Source: Pelagophyceae sp. CCMP2097 (lineage: Eukaryota; Sar; Pelagophyceae). From it: a stretch of 36,311 nucleotides of DNA. A program made the translations under genes and the position numbers. The notes under the pieces are model-generated. The model saw only the letters and a program-made list of their open reading frames with translations. It ran no database searches and was not told the origin of the DNA. Numbering within the stretch: the stretch's first letter is position 1; the number at the start of each line of letters is the position of its first letter. Location: positions 837,711-874,021 of the forward strand of contig MU657166.1 of NCBI GenBank assembly GCA_026770575.1. Direction: 5' to 3'. This document shows, in pieces, positions 28,240 to 36,311 of this stretch.

Positions 28240-28884
28240 ATGAGTGAGTGGGCCGACGCGGAGGATGACCCGGTGGCGGCGGTGACGGCGGCCGTCGAGG
28301 ACGTTGCAGTCTCGGAGGCGGCGGCGGACGAGGTCGCCAAGACTGAGATGAAGTTGGTGGCCTCGACGAAGACTGTGCAAGTCACGGAGTCGGCCTGCGA
28401 CGCCGCCTGGTCCAGCGAGGAGCTCGTCGGCAAGCTCTGCGACCTCCTCGTCGAGACGGGCAAGCTGTGAGAAGCGGCGTCCTTGAAAGGATTTCCCGGC
28501 CCCTCTTTATGGAAACACTAGGCGCGCGACGCCGACGTTCATCCGCCAGGACCGCGAGGCAAAACTCGTCAAGATCTTCACTTCGGCGCAGCTCGACGGC
28601 GCGAAGATGGCGTCGTTCTCGACGGGCCGCGAGCTGGAGGTTGCCATCCGAGACGCGACTCAGGGCGAGGGCTGGGTCGACGACGTGCAAAAGGCCATGA
28701 AGTCCTTCCTCTCCGCGGGCGTCCAGCTCGCAAAGGTCGCAGTCGTCGAGAGCGAGGCCCAGAAGAAGGTCAAGTCGGCCTACCGCGAGCGCCTCGCCAC
28801 GGGCGGCGTCGGCGCCGACCGCGGCGCCCCGCCCATGCAGGGCGGCGGCGGCTCCCGCGAGCGCGACGAGGCCTTTTCCTCCTT

Positions 28885-28925
<41 letters not shown>

Positions 28926-29410
28926 GCGACCGCGCCTGCTACAACTGCGGCGAGGGCGGCCACATCTCGCGCGAGTGCCCCAACGCGGGCCAGGGCGGCG
29001 GCCGCGGCCCGCCGCGCGACTCGCAGCGCGACGAGGCCTTTTCGTCCTTCGGCGGCCGCGGCGGCGGCGACCGCGCCTGCTTCAACTGCGGCCAGGCCGG
29101 CCACATCTCGCGCGAGTGCCCCGAGGGCCCGGGCGGCGGTGGCGGCGGCGGCGGCGGCTACCAGGGCGGCGGCGGCGGCGGCGGCGGCGGCTACCAGGGC
29201 GGTGGCGGCGGCGGCGGCGGCGACTGCTTCGGCTGCGGCAAGCCGGGCCACGTCAGACGCGATTGTCCCGAGGGCGGCGGCGGCGGCGGCGGCTACCAGG
29301 GCGGCGGCGGCGGCGGCGGTTACCAGGGCGGCGGCGGCGGCGGCGACCGCGCGTGCTACAACTGCGGCGAGCCCGGCCACATGTCGCGCGAGTGCCCGAA
29401 CCGTCGATAG
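28240..29410 (+). CDS. Glycine-rich CCHC zinc-knuckle protein (CNBP/Gis2-like)
   Basis: Two exons: 28240-28466 and 28522-29410 (55-nt GT-AG intron, phase 2), 371 residues. The first about 170 residues form an acidic, mostly helical domain I do not recognise (for example [20 protein letters not shown] and [20 protein letters not shown]). The rest is four C-x2-C-x4-H-x4-C knuckles ([56 protein letters not shown]) separated by long glycine tracts with YQGGG motifs. Such knuckles bind single-stranded RNA or DNA; relatives (CNBP, Gis2) act in translation control. The glycine linkers are encoded by GGC runs, so their length is likely to vary between alleles. Cytosolic or nuclear. The alanine-rich open frame on the opposite strand is a shadow. 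Confidence 0.88.
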
Positions 29411-29868
29411 ACACGTTTCCGCCGCCGCGCCGTCGTCGACGCCACTCCCGCAGTGGCCTGGCCGCGGCGCCTACCCGCTCGCCACACGCAGCAGCAGCAA
29501 GTCTCAGGAATTGAAACGTCGCGCGCCCGCGAAGCGAACACCGCACCACCAGCCCCACCTACTCGACCCCGCGCCCCCCGAAAACACGCAACACGACCCG
29601 CGGCCCGCCCGGGACCCTCACCCCGGACGCGCCACCCCGACCTCGAACACACCACGTCGGCGACGCTCGTGCACCCCCGCCCCCTGGGAATCAAGTAACC
29701 ACTTATCGTCCTTCAGTCCACGCTCGAGCGGCCGCACTTGCCAGAGCTTTGATCCGCAGAGAGGGTTCAATTCTAATTGATTACAATTCAAGTGTAGGGT
29801 TCACGGTCGATAGCGTTCGGCGAGCTCTAACTTGAGTCAACACCGCGCGCGCTCGTCGGTCTCGTCCG
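29411..29868. other. Intergenic stretch of about 460 bases
   Basis: Follows the zinc-knuckle gene and precedes the SUKH gene on the same strand. The first 280 bases are C-rich on the plus strand; 29760-29820 is AT-richer with two TTGATTACAATTCAA-like bits. I see no gene, repeat or RNA. Confidence 0.5.
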
Positions 29869-30556
29869 ATGCCGCCGCACGGGGGCATCACCGTGGCAGA
29901 GGAGGGGAACAAGCGCCGGGGTTCGATGAAGCCCGCCGAGGCGCGGCAGTGTGCAAAGGATATCGTGGATTTCTTTAAGGCACACGACCCAAAGGCCGAC
30001 TTCGAACCCACCGAGACCCAGCTCCTGGAGGGCTTCTGCAAGTCCACGCTCTCGCTGCCCATCGCGCTGGAGGAGCTGTACAACTGCGCCCGGCGTGGGG
30101 TCTGGTTCGAGGACAAGGAACTGCTCCCGTTGGAAAAGGCGGCCAAGATGTGAGCAAGACGCCCTCACGCGCCTCGCAGCAGCGCGGATGGCGACGCAGT
30201 ACGTAGGCTCAAGGACCTCTTTCGGTCGGGAGACAACCTCCTCGGAGACAACTTATTTCCGTTCGCCGAGGACGAGTCGGGAGACAACCTCCTCGTCGTG
30301 CACGTCCAGACGGAGCGCGTGTACGAATGGGATTGCGCCGAAAACTCCAAAGAGTGCGTCCACTCCTGCATGGGCAGAGTCCTCGTTATCGCGTTGTTGG
30401 TCCCCGGACGTCAACCGTAGGGACCTCGCGGAGTGCTTTACAGACTTCATGGAAAGCTACCGCGACAAGCTCCTCGCGGGCAAGTACGAGTACCTCGGCG
30501 ACGGCATGGGCGTCTGCGAAAAGTCCGGCGCAGGACAGCCGCGCTCGGGCAAGTGA
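29869..30556 (+). CDS. SUKH (Smi1/Knr4) domain protein
   Basis: Three exons: 29869-30149, 30207-30353, 30421-30556 (introns 57 and 67 nt, phase 2), 187 residues. The Smi1/Knr4 layout is visible: an N-terminal helix (AKDIVDFFKAHDPKA), the helix LPIALEELYNCARRGVWFED followed by LLPLEKA, a strand pair NLFPFAEDESGDNLLVVHVQ, the V-Y-E-W-D strand (VYEWDCAENSKE), and a final helix CFTDFMESYRDKLLAGKYEY. In fungi Smi1/Knr4 coordinates cell-wall synthesis with signalling. In bacteria SUKH proteins are mostly immunity proteins; in a eukaryotic alga the function is unknown. It is cytosolic, with no signal peptide. The two in-frame-looking stops between exons vanish when the introns are removed. Confidence 0.75.
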
Positions 30557-30846
30557 TAAAACTGATTCGAACCCATCCTTTGGAGCCGCCAACCCGCTCT
30601 ACCGCCGGAGTGCACGGCCTCTCTGGGGGCGGGGGCGGCGTTGAGCCTGTGGTTCCTGATCAGGGCCGAACCGTTGGTGGAAGTTGGACTCTGGCCGGAC
30701 AATTGCGGCCGGAGATCTAGACGTTAACGCTCGTTTGGCGAGTACCGAGGGCGCGGGTTGGGCGTTTTTGTCGCGGCCGGTTTCCGCGTTTCGATCTTCG
30801 TGGCGCGCTCGGGCCCCTTTGCCCCGGCGGGTCCCCGCGTTTCACC

Positions 30847-32635
30847 ATGGCGACCATCTCCCTGCAGAAGCGCATGAACAAGCAGATCACGGAATTGCAA
30901 GTCAAGTCGGACCAGCACACGCGCTCGGTGCGTCTCCCTCGCTGGTGACGGCGCCTGTCGCGTCATTCCGCGCCGCAGATGATCATGGAGAAGAAGCGCC
31001 TCGACGACCTGGACGAGGCGCTGAAGCAAGCGGACGAGCAGATCAAGGCCTTTCGCCTCTCGACGAAGAGGTCCTCCGTCGACCTCCTCAACCAGCACCG
31101 GTGCGCGCGGGGCGTCCTTTCGACGGCGGTCTCGGCCGTCGACCGTCGATGGACGCTTGATGCGAAATTCAAAGGCAAAGCGTCGTCGTAGGTTCACGGC
31201 CAAGCCGGCAAACTTACGGACGGACGGCGTGGACCCTTCCAAGCTGGCGGAGGTGTCTCGATCGAAGCTCATCGTCTCTCTGGAGAACAGATTGGACCAC
31301 ATGACGGTCCGGTCTTCCTTGACCGAGGCGCAGAACGAACGTTTAAAGGAGCGCATCGACGTCTTCCGCCGCCACCGATTAACGGCGAACAAGTCGCACG
31401 GGGCCATGGACGGCGCCATCCGCGAGGTGCAGCGGCGCGTGCGCGGCGTCTTGGAGAGGTCCCAGGCCTTTGCGGAAGCCCGAGAGAGGCACGTCGACGG
31501 CCTCGCGGACCTTGCCAAGCACCAGATCGACGAGCGCCAGCGCTTCACGGACCAGATGGCATCTTTAGCGGCGTACGTCGCCAAGCAAAACGCCGCCTTT
31601 GAGGAGTCTTTGATGAACTCTGCCGCTGCAACTGGAGGCCGCGCGTCGGTCGACGACGACGAAGGCCCTCTGACGCGCGGCGAGATGACAATCGCAGAAG
31701 AGTCCTTAAAGGCCGAGGCGGTGGACCAGATCGCGGACCAGATTTCGCGGGAGAAGCGGGCCGCGCAGCAGACGCAGGAGAAGATTGCGCTCTATGGCCA
31801 ATCCTTCGACCAGCTCAAGAGAGTCTCTGGTATAGACAACCTCGTGGAAATCGTCCGGCGCTACGTCGCGTCGGAAGAAGAGACGTTTTCGCTGTTTAAT
31901 TACATTCAGGCTCTCAATCAGGAGACGGACTGGACTCTGGAGCGGCACGCGCGCCTGGCGGAAGATATTGCCGCCTACGAAGAAAAGCTCTCAGAGGAAG
32001 AAGCTCGGCGTTTGAAGGCCATGGCGGACTTGCAAGATAAATGGCGGTCTGCCAAAGAGGCGACGGACGAATGTTCGCACGCTGCCTTGGAGGCGCAACG
32101 GACGTTGGAACGCATCGCCAAGAAGGTCCAGTCACTTTTCTTCAAGATCCAGTGCGATCAGGTCTCCGTCCCCGCGACCAGCAAGGACGGCAAGTTCGCG
32201 GCCAAGGTCAACAAGGGCGGCCGCGACAGTCGTTTGGCTTTGCTGAGCAGCGGCCAGGGCGTGACAGAGTCGAACATTGTCCAACACGCTGAGCTCGTAG
32301 AGCACCGCGCTTTGGAGATCATGGCCGAGTACACGCGCAAGACGCACGCCGCGGAGCAGCGCCGCGTCACGCCCGTGCTCGAGCCTTCGACGTCTTTGGA
32401 CATCACGGCGCATTTAGCCGACCGTGTGAAACCTCCCGATTTGGAAGACGACTTGGAAGACGACGAGGACGAGGGCCGTCCGATTTTGCTGGATGAGATG
32501 CGCAGGCGGACGGCGGAGAAGCAGTTCAAGAAGCACAAGACCCTGATGAAGAAGCCGCACCACCTCGCCCTCGCCGCGAAAAAGTCGACCAAGGCACTGG
32601 CCCAGCAGGCGGAAAAGTCCGTCCAGTTCGGCTAA
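30847..32635 (+). CDS. Outer dynein arm docking complex coiled-coil protein (ODA1/CCDC114/CCDC63-like)
   Basis: Three exons: 30847-30927, 30979-31100, 31192-32635 (introns 51 and 91 nt), 548 residues. It begins MATISLQKRMNKQITELQVK and is almost entirely helical heptads. It includes the family signature LENRLDHMTVRSSLTEAQNE with RLKERIDVFRRHR, and later ETFSLFNYIQALNQETDWTL, which matches the C-terminal conserved block of CCDC114/CCDC63/ODA1. These proteins anchor outer dynein arms to doublet microtubules of motile cilia, so the organism has, or recently had, a motile flagellum. The C-terminus is acidic then lysine-rich. It is convergent with the MORN gene, with 200 bases between stops. Confidence 0.85.
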
Positions 32636-32835
32636 CCTTGCCTAAGATTTGCCGTCCCCTTGGAGGCCGGTTCCAAAGGGACCCATACTCGATCCGAAGC
32701 CTGTGCGACCCCGACGAGTCCAGTCCGACGGGTCTCTCAACAGGTCCATATGCCTCGAAGAAGAACCCCGCACCAACCTTGGAGGCTCCGCGAGAGTCCA
32801 ATTTTAACAACAACAACAACAGACCACGGAATTGC

Positions 32836-35800
32836 TCAGTAGCCGAAGACCTTCAAGATGACAGTGTCGGGTTCTTCGTCTTGCGCGTCGCCGGTGAGGA
32901 TGGTATACTTGCCTTTGCCTCTGATTCGGTCTTGGTCCCAAACGCCCTCGTACGAGTTGCCGTTGAGGTAAATGAGCTCGCCGGGGCCGTGGCGCAGGTT
33001 CCGCCTACGACGAGTATCATCCTCTCTCGCCTCTCTCGGATGTTAAAAGGCGGCCCTCTCTCGCGTCTCGCCGCAGGCTCGATTTCTGGCGGTTTGCCGC
33101 TCCGTCTCAAGGAGGGCCGATGGACGCTGCTCTTATACCAGAAGCGGCCTCGATAGACGGTCCCCGAGGCGGAGAGCTCCGTGCCCTCGCCGTGCCGCTT
33201 ATTATCGGACCACTGGCCTTCGTACTGCGAGCCGTCTGCCCAGACGTACAAACCGCGGCCCGTCATCCTTTCCCGGACAAAGTCACCCTTGTACGACCCG
33301 CCGTCGGAGAAGAGGAGCGTGCCCTTGCCGTGGCGCACGTTGTTCGACCAGTCGCCGTCGTACGTCGTTAAAGCGTCCTGCGGCTTGTACTCGTACCTGC
33401 CCCGACCGTGCTTCCGTCCGTCGAGCCACTCCCCGATATAAGATTCTTCGAGCAGAGACGCGGGCTGGTGGGTCAACTTTCCAAAGCCGTGCTGGACATC
33501 CCTAAAAAATTCGCCGTCGTAGACGTTGCCGTCGGCGAATTCGAAGCGACCCCGACCGTGCTTCAAGTTGTCCAACCAGAGGCCAGTATAAGCGTGGCCC
33601 GACGTCGCATACGTCATCGATCCTGTCCCGCACATTTTATCCAAACGGAAGTCGCCAGTGTAGCGGTTGCCCGTGGCCCAAGTGTACTCGCCGCGGCCCT
33701 GCTTGCGGCTTTGCTCAAACTCGCCTTTATATTTTGAACCATGATGAAACACAAACACTCCTTTGCCGTGAATGGCGTCTTTTGCCCACCACCCGTCGTA
33801 CTTCGAACCCGTGCTAAAAGCATACACACCTCGGCCGCTCTTCAATCCGCAAGCCCACGAACCCGAATACACATTGCCAGACGTCGTGTACCAATGCACG
33901 CCTCGGCCGTGCGGCACGTCGTCGACGAAATCCCCGTCGTAAAAGTCGCCGTCGGCGTAGTGGTAGCGGCCCTGGCCGTGCATCTTCGCATTGACCCATT
34001 CGCCGACGTATCTGTCGCCGTTTGCAGAGGCATAAACACCGAAGCCGTCGTGCGCGCCATGGCGCCAGCGGCCGGCGTACTTGCCACCGTCTGCGTACTT
34101 CGCCACGCCGCGGCCGCATCGCTCGTCGTTTGAAAAGTCGCCTCGGTAGACGTCCCCCGCTGCAAAGCAGAGCACGCCGCGGCCCTCTGCGCAGCCGGCT
34201 TTCACCTCGCCGGTGTACGAATCGCCGTTGGACTTTGAAAAACGACCAAGGCCGTGCGGCACGTTCTTCCGCCACTCGCCCTGGTACTCGTCGCCGTTTG
34301 CGGAAGAGAGCCGGCCGACGCCGTCCATCAGGCCCTCGAACCATTCGCCTTCGTAGCTTTCTCCGCTTGCGTGCGAAACAAGACCCCAGCCCTCCCGACG
34401 GCCACAACGCCACTCGCCCACGTACCTACGTGGGTGCGCCCCCGGGATTTCAAGGCCATTGCCTGCTCTCGAGAGAGACGAAGCCATATCAAAAAAACGC
34501 CTCAAAATATGTCGATGCTCTCGAGGCGAAAACGCACCGCTTCCCGTCATTCTGCGACGTGTAGATGCCGTCGCCGTGCCGCAGGCCGGCGGCCCACTGG
34601 CCGATGTAGACGTCGCCGTTTGCATACAAGCAGCGCGCGTCGCCCTCGAAGGCGCCGTCGACGACAGTTCCCGATATCTTCAGGCCAGACTTGAGCGTCC
34701 TCTCCGTAAAGCCGGTGCGCTTGGGGTAGATCTTGTTGATAAACGCCTCGAGCTTGTCCGCGCCGACGGGCCTCGGCGCGTCCTCGTCCTGGACGGACCG
34801 CCGTCGGGCGTGCGTTGCTGAAAATCCAGACCCAACCGTCGACGCAGGCAGCGCCGACGCCCGCGCCGGCGTCCGCGCCGCGTGTTTGGAAACGTCCGAG
34901 GGTTCGCTCGCCGCGCCGCCGGCCGGGCGGCGCGACCGGCCGGCGACGGCGAGGGCCGCAAACCGCTTCTTTTCCGCGGCGCTGTCGGACTCCGTGGCGC
35001 CGTCCGACTCTGGCTTCGAGGCGCCGTCCAACGCGGCCCGCTTCGGCGCGACGTCGAGGAGGGCCGCGACGGGGTCGGGAGCGACATGGAATGCACGGTG
35101 CCAGTCCGCTTCCCGTTCCTCGACTTCCAGCAGCAAATCCTTCTCCATCGCTCTTTGCTGGTCAAAGGCGACGTCGCGGCGGTGCAGCGCGAGCTGGATC
35201 TCGCGCGGCCGCGACCAGGTGGTGCGCCAGGTAGCTTCGTTCAGGAACCATTGCGAGTTGGTCAGCGGGTCCACGTACTCCTCCCACTCGCCTAAGCAGG
35301 GAACGGTGAGAGGGCCGTGTACAAATGGGTCCTTTGAGACGGGTCCGTCTCGAGGGTCCGTCTCGAGGGTCCGTCTCGAGAGCCCGCCTCGAGGGGTCCG
35401 TCTCGAGTCTGTCGCTCCTCGTCCGTCTCGGGCCCGCTGTCGAGGGAGGGCCCGCTGCACGGTGCCGATCACCGCACTCACCGACGGTCGCGGTGAGCGT
35501 GGACCGCTTGCGCAGCTGCTTCAGGGCCGCCATGGACTTTACTACGCTCCGTTGTCGCCAAAGCTGCTCGAGCGCTTTCCGCCGGCCCGCGCCGCCGCGC
35601 GCGCGCCGCTGCGACTCGAGCCTACGGAGACCCGCTCGATTCGGCCTCTCTGGAAGCGGGGACGGGACGCCGTCGGGGTACGCGGCGGCGTGGCGGCGCT
35701 TGAGCGTTTGGACGGCGCACTTTGCCAAGAACTTCCGGGCCGTCGTCTCAAGCTGCAGCGCCGCGTCATCGCGCCGGTCGTCAAAGTCGCGCAGGCCCTA

Positions 35801-36001
35801 CGTCGACACGGTCCTGGGAGCGCACGGCACCAAAGTGGTCGCGCCTGGTCTTGCAGTTCTTGCGCCGCGAGGGCCTGCTTCGATATCCATTCTTGAACTT
35901 GGAACACACGCTTCCGCGCGAGCCGGTCCTACGAGCCGCGGTGCGAGCGCCTCGGATGCGCCGCGACGGACCTCGCGGTTCCGCCCGATGCCGACGTGCA
36001 T
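32836..36001 (-). CDS. Long MORN-repeat protein with WW-like and IQ-like N-terminal region
   Basis: Six exons: 35972-36001, 35845-35928, 35482-35797, 34538-35291, 33139-34425, 32836-33004, phase-matched, 879 residues from the ATG at 36001 (an earlier start is possible). The N-terminal part is basic and helical (ARKFLAKCAVQTLKRRHAAA, KSMAALKQLRKRS), reminiscent of IQ motifs. Then comes a WW-like segment (GEWEEYVDPLTNSQWFLNEA). About 18 MORN repeats fill exons 4-6 (units such as YVGEWVNAKMHGQGRYHYADG), and the last repeat spans the final splice. MORN repeats form elongated scaffolds that touch membranes or microtubules, and many such proteins are flagellar or cortical. The second intron (35798-35844) is GC-AG with a GCGCGA donor. 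The third contains a 13-bp minisatellite. Confidence 0.85.
35336..35407. repeat. 13-bp minisatellite within an intron
   Basis: GGTCCGTCTCGAG is repeated about five times in a row (three exact copies at 35342-35380, then two variants). It lies inside the third intron of the MORN gene (35292-35481), so copy number can vary without changing the protein. Confidence 0.85.
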
Positions 36002-36311
36002 CCGCCGGCCACCGCCTCGTCGACGTCGACGCTGACCTCCCACTGCGGCCAGGTATGGTTGGCAAAATCGACAAAGTAAAAACTCATAACTCAGGGTGGA
36101 TCTTAAGCAAGCAACTCAAAACTCGTTTTTTGGGCTCAGAACTCAACACTGGACGTGTCTCGGGCTCGAAACTTGAAACTCGCCCGAGACGCGACGCTCG
36201 AGCGCCAAAAGTCGACCTCGACACAAAACTCAAAACTCAAAACTGAACACACCCGAGTAGAAAACCCGCACGGTGAGCCGCTTCGAACGCTACGATCCAG
36301 GTGCGGCAGCG
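36002..36311. other. Right flank, repetitive, no supported gene
   Basis: A minus-strand segment at about 36027-36087 reads FYFVDFANHTWPQWE, resembling the second half of a WW domain, but no splice in phase joins it to the MORN exon at 36001. From 36080 the sequence is AT-richer with many AACTC/AAAACTC words (three tandem at 36225-36245). The segment at 36096-36116 matches 374-397 at the other end of the window. Confidence 0.5.

Noticed and set aside
28382..29380. 332-residue alanine-rich frame on the minus strand
   Set aside because: It is the antisense shadow of GGC/GCC glycine codons of the zinc-knuckle gene.
36027..36087. Second half of a WW domain upstream of the MORN gene
   Set aside because: The sequence FYFVDFANHTWPQWE is suggestive, but no first half is present and no phase-consistent splice joins it to the next exon.
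1..36311. tRNA, rRNA or snRNA genes
   Set aside because: I looked for cloverleaf-like and conserved RNA motifs by eye and saw none; a covariance-model search would be needed to be sure.

Overview
This is a GC-rich nuclear window from a eukaryote, not a prokaryote. About twenty protein-coding loci sit close together on both strands. Most are cut by very short introns (44 to about 130 nt, longest resolved 308 nt), and all three stop codons are used. The content is that of a small flagellated alga: proteasome and mitochondrial enzymes, an outer-dynein-arm docking coiled coil, MORN and Kir-channel proteins, and a decayed MYND/RING/Sel1 gene of a kind I associate with pelagophyte stramenopiles (Aureococcus/Pelagomonas type). 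The pelagophyte assignment is an inference of moderate confidence.

Layout. 1-500: AT-rich flank with a foldback element. 0.5-6.2 kb: a secreted or Golgi sulfotransferase-like gene, a seven-exon RNase H gene, the MYND/RING/Sel1 pseudogene and a phytanoyl-CoA-dioxygenase-like gene. 6.2-11.2 kb: the least certain part, with partial hypothetical genes, a TPR/lysine-rich gene, palindromes and a 70-80 bp tandem array. 11.3-16.2 kb: a glycosyltransferase-like secreted protein, an intronless 529-residue orphan, a five-helix membrane protein and a divergent GNAT acetyltransferase. 16.5-24.3 kb: proteasome beta-7 (PSMB4) converging on pyruvate dehydrogenase E1 alpha, a Kir-type potassium channel, the PdxT subunit of PLP synthase and an orphan gene. 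24.8-28.1 kb: a class-3-lipase-like gene lacking its serine nucleophile, and a small ankyrin-repeat gene. 28.2-36 kb: a glycine-rich CCHC zinc-knuckle protein, a SUKH (Smi1/Knr4) protein, the dynein-docking protein and, convergent with it, a long MORN-repeat protein.

I rebuilt the genes by hand, requiring phase to match across every intron and the protein family to stay continuous. This gave about 50 introns. Six begin with GC instead of GT, and all six start GCGCG, which is the commonest local donor (GTGCG) with T changed to C. Two of the six are tandem copies inside the Kir gene. This splice-site pattern, with local tandem duplications that copy splice acceptors, is the most interesting signal in the window.

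The genes do not form one pathway; this is ordinary compact eukaryotic gene order with convergent and divergent pairs. The only functional neighbourhood I would suggest is the convergent dynein-docking/MORN pair at 30.8-36 kb.
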